From contig CM037472.1 in assembly GCA_021014325.1 (NCBI GenBank), forward strand, positions 15,671,063-15,735,062: 64,000 bases of DNA, read 5' to 3'. The stretch comes from Plazaster borealis. Taxonomy: Eukaryota > Echinodermata > Asteroidea > Forcipulatida > Labidiasteridae. Positions 1-9,892 of this stretch are shown here, one piece after another. Each line of letters starts with the position of its first letter. Positions within the stretch are counted from its first letter, which is position 1. The notes below the pieces were generated by a model. That model was not told the origin of the DNA and did not search any database. It worked only from the letters and a program-made list of their open reading frames with translations. Made by a program: the position numbers and the translations under genes.

Positions 1-1096
1 AAACAAATCTTCAGATGCCATTGTAGGGGAGCATTTTTTATTAAAGCTGTAACAATGTACTGTAGTTTGAACCAAGACGTAAAGATAGAAACTGTACGTA
101 CAGTGATGATGTGGCCGTTGTCAAAATAAAAATATTATTTACATAAATATTTTCAGTTATTTACTAATTCTTTTTGTGTTAAAAAGGTTGTATATAATAT
201 ATGACTACATGTGATTACAGGGCTTGACATACAAGCCAGTAAATTTTCAGGAATGAGAAATTTAGACTTTTATCTAGAAGTCTTTTTTATGTCTGCCTGT
301 TAAAAAAAAGTAGCTGTTATTTTCTGTAGATTTTACATTGACTACTGTATGTATTGATTGCTTTACATGTAATTAGTGCACGTGTAAGCTTGTGGATCAA
401 CACGCATATGGCTATGATTGCGGAACGCACTTTAGCCAACCAGTCCTAAACAGCTCCAGCTATGACTTTATCAGTCTTTTAATACCTCATTGTTGAAACA
501 AAATTATAAATTGTTCAAATCTTTGAATTTTTTTATTGTTGAAAAATTATCATGAATCACATGAAAAATATCAAATGACAAGGATCTATGTGTGAGGTAT
601 ATAAAACAAATATAGGATGCACTTTATTCATACAATATAGCCTTGTGAAATGGAACAGTTCAGATTTCAACGAGTGATTATATTCTGCAAATTGTACTTA
701 TATGCATCCGTTATTTGTACAATATTTTAGATCTTGTAAAAGGTATTTCTGGTCCAAGGACAGTTCTGAGCTACAAGACCTATTGGAGATTTTCCCCGGA
801 GTATTATTCTATTACCCCTTTCATACTTAATAATGTCATTCTCAGCAATTACAATTTTGGAAACAAGAACAAAAAATACATGTACAATTAATGTGTTTAC
901 ATTGTTAAGTTGTACAGCTTTTTAATGTCCTTGCAAGGGTGTCGCACAGTAAATATAAAACGCAGCACATTTATACCAAATAATGATTTCACCAGAACCC
1001 AACTTTTTCCCAAAGTGGACAGAATAATTTCGAAGATGTTACTTTGTCCAAAGATTGCCAGACATGTATGCATCTTTCATACACTTATACTTGTTC
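1..1096. other. AT-rich region without a recognised gene
   Basis: No coding exon with convincing splice borders is seen here on either strand. Around 560-700 there is a short segment (CAAGGATCTATGTGTGAG followed by CAGATTTCAACGAGTGA) that recurs in rearranged form near 36,740-37,120, so it is probably part of a small interspersed repeat. The 99-residue open frame at 910-1209 runs into the AAT microsatellite and the SINE and is not a gene. Confidence 0.5.
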
Positions 1097-1123
1097 ATAA
1101 TAATAATAATAATAATAATAATA
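1097..1123. repeat. (AAT)n microsatellite, tail of the SINE
   Basis: About nine tandem ATA/AAT units. On the minus strand this is the ATT-rich 3' tail of the SINE. Confidence 0.9.
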
Positions 1124-1431
1124 TCAAAGTCTTATATAGCGCACGTATCTACCAAACAAGGTACTCAAGGCGCTTAGTATATACTTTAAACAGAAAGATG
1201 GGTTATTGAAGTTATGAATTATGAGACCCAATTATGTAGCACCTTATAATGTTTTTTACAAGGTGCTGCGGCGCATTCAGCAGCCACAACCAGGAACACC
1301 GGAGCGAACCCCTTCTCTTTTCGATAAGTGCACTGGGTTCTTTTACATGCGTTACACAACACATGGGACCAACAGCTTTACGTCCCATCCGAAGGACGAA
1401 GCAATGGTTAAGTGTCTTGCTTAAGGACACA

Positions 1432-1521
1432 AGTGTCACGGCTGGGATTCGAACCCACACTCTGCTGATCAGAAACACCAGAGTTGGAATTCGGTGCTCT
1501 TAACCGCTCGGCCACGACACT
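1432..1521 (-). other. class II tRNA-like head of the SINE (tRNA-Ser/Leu type)
   Basis: The acceptor strands AGTGTCG and TGACACT pair over seven positions with one G-U. The D-arm reads GCCGAGCGGTTAAG as in serine/leucine tRNAs. A long variable arm (TCTG...CAGA) follows the anticodon region, and the T arm is GTGGG-TTCGAAT-CCCAG. The anticodon stem has mismatches and the sequence continues directly into the SINE body, so this is a SINE promoter head rather than a working tRNA gene. Confidence 0.7.
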
Positions 1522-1525
1522 TCCA

Positions 1526-2048
1526 AGTACTGCAAATGGGCTCCAATAACATTAAACTTTTCACAACATCATCTCAATAGATAAAAATCATATTCAAAAC
1601 TTTCTCTTCAGTAAAACAATGGACCTGTTAACAAGTCTTAACAGAAAAACAAATCTGGCCAGTGCCAAAATAGTTGTTAATAATGTTACTGTAGAATTAC
1701 AAAAGTGTAAAAAATTAAACCTTATTTCATTTAATTAAGGCACCAGAAAGCTGAACTTTGTTTAAACAACTAAAACCATAATCACTTAAAATGTAAAATT
1801 ATTTATACATGTATAATAAAAATAATCCATTGAAAAAATAATTAAATACATCTTTAATCTGGCATTAATTGGCTGGCAACTAAGTTAATAACCATTAAGA
1901 ATAGAGGAGTTGAAGACTCCTTAATAAGAGGTTGTAAGAGTTCATCAATGAACACTGTTGATGACACCAGTTTTGTTGAGCCTTTGTGATTTTTGTGATA
2001 TTTTTTATGAGAAAAAAAAACACCAAATTTTTGACTACACCGCCTTCC
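1526..2048. other. AT-rich spacer, nothing recognised
   Basis: Only AT-rich sequence with stop codons in all frames. No splice-bounded open segment, RNA gene or inverted-repeat element could be delimited. Confidence 0.5.
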
Positions 2049-2428
2049 TTAAAGGTACTGAACACGTTTGGTAATTGTCAAAGACCAGTGTTCTCACTTG
2101 GTGTATCCCAACATTATGCATAAAATAACAAGCCAGTGAAAATTTGGGCTCAATTGGTCATCAAAGTTGCAAGAAAATGACGAAAGGAAAAAAAACACCC
2201 TTGTTTTACAAATTTGTGTGCTTTCAGATAGGAATAAAAGGCTTCTTGCAAGAAGTCTTTTATTATTTTAGTGAGAAATTACCTCTTTCTCAAAAACTAC
2301 GTTACTTCAGAGGGAGTCGTTTCTCACAATGTTTTATACTATCAACAGCTCTCTGTTGCTCGTTACCAAGTCAGTTTTTATGCTAATACATATTTTGAGT
2401 AATTACCAAACGTGTACCATGCCTTTAA
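2049..2428 (+). mobile_element. TTAA-flanked MITE, family A, copy 1
   Basis: Left end TTAAAGGTACTGAACACG and right end CGTGTACCATGCCTTTAA form terminal inverted repeats including ACGTTTGGTAATT. The same ~380-bp sequence recurs at 14,839-15,209 (inverted) and 26,373-26,729, and each copy is bordered by TTAA or a one-base variant. TTAA target duplication is typical of piggyBac- and Kolobok-type transposons, so this is a non-autonomous relative. The 80-residue frame inside at 2144-2386 is not a gene. Confidence 0.85.
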
Positions 2429-2637
2429 GTAAGAAGCAAGTTTGACTGAATAAAGTATTCTTTCCTACACCCACTAGTACAAAATGTACCCAAACACAGA
2501 AAAGTTTTAGCTACATGTATTCAAACAAACAAAAGGATTTAATTTCAGTTTTGAATATCTACTGTCAACAATGTCATCACATAACTGTAATGTCATTGCA
2601 AAACCCTTGTGTATCTCAAAATAGCATATATAGCAAA

Positions 2638-3023
2638 GAAAGGGATTGTATAGGTTTGTTAATTGGAACCCACTGTTTGTTTCAATCCTATTTAGTTGTA
2701 GATATACCATAAAACTAGCCTGTGGAAATTTCATTTCAAAAGGTTGTAGCGTTTTTGAAATATTGCCGAAAATCTGGAGCAGTTATGTCCAGGCAGGAAC
2801 TGCAATAGGAATACACAATCTGAGAAACGTTACTGCAGTAACACTTCTCAGATTCAAATTTTTGGGGATAAAAAGTGATATCTTTTTCCATAACCGTGGT
2901 ACTTCTAAGTGAAAAGTTTCTCAAAATGCATTATACTATCCAAAACTGCTGTACTTCTTATCAAGTAAGTTTTTATTGCCATTAATTTTCAGAGTCATTA
3001 CCAAACGTATACAGACACTTTAA
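2638..3023 (+). mobile_element. MITE, family B, copy 1
   Basis: A ~385-bp element whose second copy is at 19,368-19,717. Left end AAAGGGATTGTATAGG, right end ATTACCAAACGTATACAGA. The ends share the core ACGTTTGGTAATT with family A, so the two families are likely moved by the same or related transposases. An internal hairpin, CAATCTGAGAAACGTTACTG, faces its own inverted copy across the palindrome GTTACTGCAGTAAC. Confidence 0.82.
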
Positions 3024-3423
3024 AAGTGCACAATCTCGATAATCCCACATATGCACACAAAACCTACGGCGCCAATATGGAGCCAGTCTCATGCAAAATA
3101 CATTATTATTACAATTTTGACTCTTTTGCATTGACACAACATAATACTGTGCTGCTTTAGGGTTGACCACTCCTTGGTATGCATTGCATGTACATGTAAG
3201 CATTAATACCCATGCAGCTGGAATTACTATTATGCCCTGTATCTTTTGTGCAGGGGAAAGAACATAAGTTTGCTATGGGTCTAACAACCTCTTTGGAGGG
3301 ATCTAACCACACCTCTACGAGACTACCGACTAATCACAGACTGTTAAATACTGTTGAAGTTCACATGTTACAGACAGAACAACATGCCTATGGCAGCAGA
3401 TATACTGGTTAATTTTCCCCCAG
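3024..3423. other. spacer 3' of the CCSAP-like gene
   Basis: No coding segment is recognised between MITE family B and the polyadenylation signal of the minus-strand gene. The short frames on both strands lack splice context and any recognisable domain. Confidence 0.5.
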
Positions 3424-3429
3424 TTTATT
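3424..3429 (-). terminator. AATAAA polyadenylation signal of the CCSAP-like gene
   Basis: The plus-strand TTTATT reads AATAAA on the minus strand, 152 bases beyond the stop codon of the last CCSAP-like exon. This gives a short, plausible 3' UTR. Confidence 0.6.
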
Positions 3430-3581
3430 TGCACCTGCTAAGTCAGCTGCTATGTAGCATCTCAAAAATCTTCAATTCAAGCTGCAGAACGGACAGCAAA
3501 TTTTTTCAACAGGTTCTCTTTTTGGTTTACATAACCGCGTTTACAGGCACTTGAGCTCTCCAGCGTTCTTCATTAGTCCTG

Positions 3582-3761
3582 CTACCGCGATGGACCAATG
3601 AAGTTTCGTCTATACTCTGTTGTCCACGTAGTGTCGTCTCGTGGTTGGATATTGAACAAAGCTTTGAGCTTCTGCTCCTTGCGGTTTTGTTTTTCCTGTT
3701 CCTGTTGTCGTTGGATGTCTAGTTCTCTTCGTCGCATGGCTCTCAGGGCAGAGGGGTAGAT
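3582..3761 (-). CDS. CCSAP: CCSAP-like exon 3 (stop codon)
   Basis: Acceptor CACTACAG|ATC, then 59 codons and TAG. It encodes IYPSALRAMRRRELDIQ, a Gln/Lys/Glu-rich coiled-coil-like helix, and the terminal WTTEYRRNFIGPSR. SALRA..RR and W.TEY are the C-terminal hallmarks of the family. Confidence 0.85.
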   Translation of the reverse strand: MYPSALRAMRRRELDIQRQQEQEKQNRKEQKLKALFNIQPRDDTTWTTEYRRNFIGPSR

Positions 3762-5710
3762 CTGTAGTGGCTAGGTGGAATTCAGAACAAAGTCCAATTC
3801 AATAAGTGGAAGTAGATTAAGGTTCTTATTCTTAAAATATAGCCTTAAGAATTTTGTTTTGGCTCCATGCTGCCTTTTTTACTTTGCTAGTGTTGAAGGC
3901 AATGCAAAAGGTAGACTTTGGAAACTTGGTAAAGCAAATAACTGCAAATGTGTGCCAATTACATTAGCTTTCATTCAAGTATGATTTAACTTCTTAAATC
4001 TTCTTAAATTTTTAAGGGGCCCACATAATGACAATTTATAGTAAAATGGTCTAATGGGAGAGACAGCAACTCAGAGCACAAGTAAATACAAGATTCTCAC
4101 ATCTGCAGATGCCCTGATATTGTGCGTCTTTTTGGATCCAGTTTTGAGTTCTCTATCGGCCCAACCAAATGCGATCATCGGCGCACTCTCCTTCCCCACA
4201 TCAAGTCTCTTGCCTCCTGGTGCAGTTTGAGGTCTGACTGCTGATGTTCTGCCGTCTCTCTGTGTCTTGGGCTTCTTGTGACGAGGTGGCTTCACCCGCT
4301 GTAAAACTGAGTATCAAAAGGGGAACCACACAAATATGAAATTGTGATGGAAAGTTTTCAGACATTCAAGGATTCTCTACATGTAAACATTAAGATGTGA
4401 CTCATGGCTATGCATACACTGAGAAAAGAATTAGGGGCTAAATTACGTTGCCCTGACCAAGGCCTAGTTTTATAGAGCTGTTTAAGCACAAAACAAAAAA
4501 GAGTTATGCTTGCCAGATGGTCAACAGCCAAAAATACCACGTCACATGTTCCATCTGTAACTGGTATCCTGCTCATTTTTGCTTAGAAGAAGAATTGTTA
4601 ATATTTTTGCTTCATAACAGCTCTTTGAAATTAGGCCACGGTAATAACTTGTCACAATCACTTTTGATCAACTTCCAACATACTTATATATAGGAAAGTT
4701 TGGACATTTTACTTGAGTTGGAATTGGATCTATAGTAAAGCTTGTGACAATTTAGTTGTAACCAGTTAGCTAGCCAATTTTGAGTGCCGGCTAAATTTTG
4801 ACAATGCGAGCATAGTGAGCTTATGCTCCCCTTTGCTCTGACATCATGCAAGTATCCAATCAGTTCGGGTATTCCCCGGTAATCCCCATTACGTCATGGC
4901 ATAAATTATTTGAATTAGCACGTAGGGAAACATACAACTCAAATTTCCAGGGTTGGATGACGCGCAGTGGAGTCTAATCTTAAACTCGTTCCGGTTATAT
5001 TTCATACAAACTTATAACCTTGTATTCATAAACACATCGCTCTCGCCGCACTACTTTTTTCCAGACTGCATGCCTTGCAGTTCCACACACAACAATCGAT
5101 CGTCATGACGTTTGTTCGTGTTTGTGTCATGCCGTTCGTTGACGTTTTGATGCAAGTTTTAGGCTCTGGATAGACTGATCTTTTCAAATTAACTAACTAG
5201 CTAAAAACAATAAGTTCTTTCTGAAAAAAAGTCGCATTCATGTCTTTTTAGTGATATTTTTGTGGCTGCCGGTTGGCTGTAAAATTTAGCTTAGAAGCAG
5301 GAGTCTGTGCCAGCTACGCCCGACCGCCGCCAACCGCCGTAGCTATAACCCTGGTTGTAACTTCAAACTACATGTAAATATGAACCTTGGTCTGGCTGGG
5401 GAGAAACTGGCTCTTCTTTACTCTTCTTATTCTGCTCCGGACGCATCTCAGACAATGTTTGTGGTTCATCGGTCTGATATGGTACTCTTCTTTCATTCCC
5501 CTGCCCCTGGTTGTTGTTCATGTTAGGTGCTGTTCCGATGTCACCTTGACCATTCTCACTGTCTGAAGAATCCCAGTCAAAGATCTGATGGTGATGTTCC
5601 ATCCTACGGCGGTAGATACAATAGTCAACCTTCTCTTTGTAGTGTGGGAAGTGGCAGTTCCATATGGGGTCTTTATACTGCTTTCTGTACTCACTCCTTT
5701 TGAACACCAT
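3582..5710 (-). CDS. CCSAP: CCSAP-like gene (centriole, cilia and spindle-associated protein)
   Basis: Three coding exons on the minus strand: 5710 to about 5372, 4298-4101 and 3761-3582, giving roughly 238 residues. CCSAP binds microtubules at centrioles, cilia and spindle poles in vertebrates. The match rests on conserved blocks in the right order: an N-terminal SEYxKQYKDPxW box with a Tyr/Arg-rich helix (residues 6-40), a low-complexity acidic and Gln/Asn middle, the block FGWADRELKTGSKKTHN with ASA (in exon 2), SALRAMRRREL, and a C-terminal WTTEYRR. Vertebrate CCSAP has the same boxes as SEYMKRY, GWGEKQTDTGSQKTHN, SALRAKNRR and WMTEYMR. The start is ATG in a strong context, CACCATGG. Exons 2 and 3 join in phase 0. 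The exon 1 donor is unsure: 5372|GTAGTT in phase 0, or CAAG|GTTCAT spliced to the acceptor at 4306. A MITE sits in intron 1. No closer alternative family comes to mind. Confidence 0.85.
4101..4298 (-). CDS. CCSAP: CCSAP-like exon 2
   Basis: Exactly 66 codons between the acceptor TTTTACAG|CGG and the donor GAT|GTGAGA, phase 0 on both sides. It encodes a basic KPPRHKKPK stretch and the most conserved CCSAP block, FGWADRELKTGSKKTHN followed by IRASAD. Confidence 0.85.
4461..4637. mobile_element. MITE family C inside CCSAP-like intron 1
   Basis: Ends GGCCTAGTTTTATAGAGCTG and CAGCTCTTTGAAATTAGGCC are inverted repeats. The interior (TTTAAGCACAAAA, CAACAGCCAAAA, CCTGCTCATTTTTGCTTAG) matches copies at 20,961-21,488, 28,732-28,926 and 43,042-43,240. 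Confidence 0.78.
5372..5710 (-). CDS. CCSAP: CCSAP-like exon 1 (start codon)
   Basis: Begins MVFKRSEYRKQYKDP and carries the conserved N-terminal CCSAP box, then an acidic DWDSSDSE motif and a Gln/Asn/Pro-rich tail. The Kozak context CACCATGG is preceded by CTAACAAGTAACAG, which looks like a branch point and acceptor, so an untranslated first exon may lie farther right. The 3' border is the weakest part of this gene model: the frame stays open only to 5363. Confidence 0.8.
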
Positions 5711-5867
5711 GGTGCTGTTACTTGTTAGGAAACAAAATCAAAACAAATTTGTAAGTTATGTGCATATCTGTGCACAACCCAGTGTTGGAGGTCTCGACCA
5801 AGGTCTCGGTTTTGGTCTCGAGTCCGTATTGTTCAGGTCTCAGCGATTTGGATCGCCCCTGTGAGGA

Positions 5868-5925
5868 GGATACTTACAGTCACTTTTGCAGCAAATGAAA
5901 CTGCCTGAGACTGGATGGCTCGAAA
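5868..5925 (-). repeat. ~50-bp duplicated splice-junction-like segment, copy 1
   Basis: Nearly identical to 6888-6948, differing mostly by transitions. On the minus strand it reads CAGGCAGTTTCATTTGCTG and ends in the consensus donor ACT|GTAAGT (exon border at 5878), 160 bases before the putative acceptor ahead of the CCSAP start codon. It may be an untranslated first exon, or a relic of a local duplication. Confidence 0.5.
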
Positions 5926-6887
5926 TGTCAAGGTCTTGGGCTTGTCTGGGTTCGGGCATGGGTCTCGAATAGTCTCCGTCTGACACCTTGCCAATTAAAA
6001 ACTCTAGAATGTTTGAAGTTGATTATTGGATTAACCGCTTTTGGTTTATGGAAAAAAAAATTCCGCAGCATGCCTCCAATTGATCCCCACAAATTTAGGT
6101 CCAATTACACTGAATATCTTACCTATCAAGGAGGTTTTCAGCCAAACGAAAAAAAGCTGGAGGCATGCTGCAAAACCTTTCCAAAATTCCGTAACCTGCC
6201 ACCACATTCTAATAAGGGATTTATTTATTTTTTAATGGATGTTGGACTTTTAGTTTTACTCCCTTTTTCAAATATTCCTCTTGAGCAATTGGTGGATAAA
6301 CTGCTAAATTTGTACCTTCAACAAGGAAAATTCAAGTGCACACTTATGCCAAAAGGAACTAATTAAAAGTAAGTGTAGCAAGCAGCGTTGTCAAGACCAC
6401 CATAGACCCGAAAATGGCCAATTTATCATGGGTGGGGGGTCATGATTTTGACACGTTGTAAAATATTATTACCATTTACTAGTTCAAAGCATGGAGGAAG
6501 TGCCTGTGTCTCTGTAACATGATTCTGTCAACCCTTGGACAGACATGACAGATAAGGATATAAGTTTGACAAAAATTAAGGGAGATAAAGTGGTGGTCGG
6601 ATACGGAATTTTAGCCCCTCCTCAGCCCAGCTTGGACTCCCCCGTTGCATACAACGCGAGTCAGTGCATTGCAACGGATACCTCCGGATCCTGTGACATT
6701 ACGTTTACAAAAAAGCCACAGAGCCTGGACTTTCTGCAGGCATGATTTGATGTACACAGCTCAATGGAATAAAACATTAAATCTTACCTTATTTTTTAAT
6801 GGAGATTGCACTGTCTGATTTTTATCAAATTCGATGTGAAGAAAGGGGGCACACTTGCGACCGATTTTTAACAAAAACGAATAAAAA
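5926..6887. other. upstream region of the CCSAP-like gene, no confident gene
   Basis: Repeated GGTCTCG strings at 5788-5970 and an inverted pair (GCAGCATGCCTCC at 6064, GGAGGCATGCTGC at 6159) are visible. Open frames at 6013-6366 and 6545-6745 have no recognised domain, codon bias or splice support. Confidence 0.4.
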
Positions 6888-6948
6888 AGGGGATACTCAC
6901 AGTCACTTTTACAGCAAATGAAACTGCCTGGGACTGGGTAGTTATTTT
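6888..6948 (-). repeat. ~50-bp duplicated splice-junction-like segment, copy 2
   Basis: Second copy of the segment at 5868-5925. On the minus strand it ends in ACT|GTGAGT (exon border at 6901), so the donor is preserved in both copies. It lies just left of the 96-bp minisatellite. Confidence 0.5.
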
Positions 6949-7024
6949 AAAAACCCAACGTTTACTTTGTTGACATGATAATCTCAGCTCTGTGCAAAAC
7001 ATGCAAAGCACGCCCTCATCGGTC

Positions 7025-8346
7025 ACTTCGAAACGCAGGCTTTCCCAGTTATAATACTGAAAGCCTGTTAATTCCAGTGCGCCGTTTCGAAAATACCCTG
7101 ATTAGGATCTTTTCGAAACGCAGGCCTTTTCAAGTTCAGGCTCCAAAAAATACTGAAAGCCTGTTAGTTCCAGTGCGCCGTTTCGAAAATACCCTGATAA
7201 GGATCTTTTCGAAACGCAGGCCGTTCCCAGTTCAGGCTCCAAAAAATACTGAAAGCCTGTTAATTCCAGTGCGCCGTTTCGAAAATACCCTGATAAGGAT
7301 CTTTTCGAAACGCAGGCCGTTCCCAGTTCAGGCTCCAAAAAATACTGAAAGCCTGTTAATTCCAGTGCGCCGTTTCGAAAATACCCTGATTAGGATCTTT
7401 TCGAAACGCAGGCCTTCCCCATTCAGGCTCCGAAAACATACTGAAAGCCTGGTAATTCCAGTGCACCGTTTCGAAAATACCCTGATTAGGATCTTTTCGA
7501 AACGCAGGCTTTCCCAGTTCAGGCTCCAAAATATACTGAAAGCCTGTTAATTCCAGTGCGCCGTTTCGAAAATACCCTGATTAGGATCTTTTCGAAACGC
7601 ATGCTTTCCCGTTCAGGCTCCGAAAAAAATACTGAAAGCCTGTTAATTCCAGTGTGCCGTTTCGAAAATACCCTAATCAGGATCTTTTCGAAACGCAGGC
7701 CTTTCCGAGTTCCGGCTCCATAAAATACTGTAAGACTGTTAATTCCACTGCGCCGTTTCGAAAATACCCTGATTAGGATCTTTTCGAAACGCAGGCTTTC
7801 CCCGTTCAGGCTCCGAAAACATACTGAAAGCCTATTAATTCCAGTGCGCTGTTTCGAAAATACCCAGATTAGGATCTTTTCGAAACGCAGGCCTTTCCCA
7901 GTTCAGGCTCCAAAAAATACTGAAAGCCTGTTAATTCCAGTGCGCCGTTTCGAAAATACCCTGATTAGGATCTTTTCGAAACGCAGGCCTTTCCCAGTTC
8001 AGGCTCCAAAAAATACTGAAAGCCTGTTAATTCCAGTGCGCCGTTTCGAAAATACCCTGATTAGGATCTTTTCGAAACGCAGGCCTTTCCCAGTTCAGGC
8101 TCCAAAAAATACTGAAAGCCTGTTAATTCCAGTGCGCCGTTTCGAAAATACCCCGATTTGGATCTTTTCGAAACGCAGGCCTTTCCCAGTTCAGGCTCCA
8201 AAACATACTGAAAGCCTGTTAATTCCAGTGCGCCGTTTCGAAAATACCCAGATTAGGATCTTTTCGAAACGCAGGCCTTTCCCAGTTCAGGCTCCAAAAA
8301 ATACTGAAAGCCTGTTAATTCCAGTGCGCCGTTTCGAAAATACCCA
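7025..8346. repeat. 96-bp minisatellite, about 14 units, each with a foldback
   Basis: The TACTGA word starts at 7055, 7151, 7247, 7343, 7439, 7534, 7630, 7726, 7822, 7918, 8014, 8110, 8206 and 8302: a 96-bp period with one 95-bp step. Every unit contains CGTTTCGAAAA, a ~16-base spacer (usually TACCCTGATTAGGATC) and TTTTCGAAACG, so an 11-bp stem can form in every unit. Because 96 is a multiple of three, long frames run through the array on both strands (6975-7550, 7844-8368, 7102-7338). These are a by-product of the period, not evidence of a repeat protein. The last five units are the most alike. Confidence 0.95.
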
Positions 8347-9355
8347 TCTTATTGTGTACTCAAAATAATATTTTAAAAAATCAACACAACATAACTATGT
8401 AAAGCTCGCCAATAGTTGATGTCTTTTTATCTTGGAAATTACATTTGAAAAAGCTCTGAAGTTTGTGAAATCAATAGACGATAAGAAAATTAGATATAGC
8501 CTAGGCCTAATTACTCGGTTTTTAACTGTCCTAACTGTAAGAGCAGAAAAATAAATGGTTTTGCACACACACTACAAAAAGAAAAGAACTACCAAGGAGT
8601 ACAAAATAATATGCCTATCAATATTGAAATGCGACAAATGCAAAGTACCAATAGCACTTCCCTTGGGCAGTTCACTCGTATCTGATACACGTAGAGTTAA
8701 ATGCAGTCATAATAAAGGGTTGACAACAAGAGTAGTTACGCAACAGTAGTTATCTCACTGAATGGCTGTTATTTGTTGAACAATCAGCGGGCGCCAGAGT
8801 TTTATTGTGTGCTTGGTTACTGTGGAAAATTACACAGCGTTTGTCAACAGTTCAGTTATAATTATGCTTATGAATTCAATATAATTTTGGCAAAAGAATT
8901 TTCTATTCGCCATCGTATAATAGCTCTCAACAACAACAAATCAGCAGAAATTGTTTTGTCCAAAGTTTAACTTAATGCTCGCGATTGAAGTTGATATTAA
9001 AGTCACTTTCTCTTGTTTGTGGACGGCGCCTTTTTATCTATTGACCACTGTCGTTGCTCAACTCCATGTTGACGGTGAAGTAAGTCAAAACCCGATCCAC
9101 TCAAGGGACGTCGGGTACGCTGGTCTCACTCTGATGGATCGTTGACGGCCACTCAAGGCTTGGTGGGTGAACTTTTCACTGTGAGATATGCTGAAATGGT
9201 GTATGAGCTTGATCATCAGGGGATAGCTATCACCCAGTCACATAATGTGCCATTTAGGTGTGCCGTTGGTGTAGGTCCTACCTCTATACCTGGATCTTCC
9301 ACCATGATGGACTAGGCTTCGGCAGTTTGTTCTCTATAAGAGCCGCCTTTTATTT

Positions 9356-9411
9356 CTGTAAGAGATGAAGACATAAACGTGTGGTGAGAATCTTTGTTGA
9401 CTTTCAGTCAG
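9356..9411. repeat. local direct repeat, copy 1
   Basis: CTGTAAGAGATGAAGACATA and the following bases recur at 9837-9892 with a few substitutions. Read on the minus strand, both copies end in TCTCTTACAG, an acceptor-like border. Confidence 0.6.
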
Positions 9412-9836
9412 TATAACTGATTGTCAAAGAACAATATACAAACAATAATAAAGAGAAATCGAACATAGCTAAATAAAGCTTTGTCTCAATGACGGCATTC
9501 GCCATCTTGGATTATCGTTAGACTGCAACTTACAAAAGGCAGACCAAACTTAACCGATGCTCCTGATCGTAAATGTTCTAAGAGCAAATACTTATAAATA
9601 GCTTCTTGTCAAAGAAATCTAGGAACGTAGAAAATAGTTCGACATTTAATGAACTTGTTTTTAGAAAACTTGGAGGGCCTAGTCGGATGATTATTTTACT
9701 ATTAAACTAAAAAAATATCGATATGAACTTTTAAAAATTGCATAGGGGTGATTAAAAATAAGCATAATTTTACAATACTGAACTTAAATGATGATTTTAG
9801 AGTCGAAAAAATGGAAATAAACCAAAAGATTAGTAC

Positions 9837-9892
9837 CTGTAAGAGACGAAGACATAAACGTGTGGTGCGGTCTTCGTTGAATTTCAGTATGA
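9837..9892. repeat. local direct repeat, copy 2
   Basis: Second copy of the segment at 9356-9411, about 480 bases away and in the same orientation. It has the same acceptor-like TCTCTTACAG on the minus strand. Confidence 0.6.

Larger units (their letters stand above)
1097..1525 (-). mobile_element. tRNA-derived SINE, near full length
   Basis: On the minus strand the element begins with a tRNA-like head at 1521-1432, continues through a ~300-bp body and ends in an (ATT)n tail at 1123-1097. The head has an A-box-like GTGGCCGAGCGG and a B box, GGTTCGAATC, the two internal RNA polymerase III promoter elements. The body contains the stretch complementary to TATATAGCGCACGTATCTACC, followed by the tail, as in SINEs mobilised by a partner LINE that recognises the 3' end. 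A much older copy lies at about 59,270-59,410. The family name is not assigned. Confidence 0.8.

Noticed and set aside
1432..1521. A tRNA-Ser/Leu gene
   Set aside because: The anticodon stem is mismatched and the sequence runs into a SINE body with an ATT tail. It is a SINE head.
6013..6366. 117-residue plus-strand frame (MKLIIGLTAFGLW...)
   Set aside because: Runs through an A-run and a short inverted repeat. No domain recognised and no promoter, splice or polyadenylation context.
6545..6745. 66-residue frame upstream of the minisatellite
   Set aside because: Protein-like in places, but it has no recognised family, no splice borders and is too short to judge.
7025..8346. CRISPR-like array
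   Set aside because: Eukaryotic context and near-identical 96-bp units without unique spacers. It is a minisatellite.
6975..8368. Long frames encoding a 32-residue repeat (TESLLIPVRRFENT...)
   Set aside because: They result from a 96-bp minisatellite whose period is a multiple of three. Frames are open on the minus strand too, and one 95-bp unit breaks the plus-strand frame.
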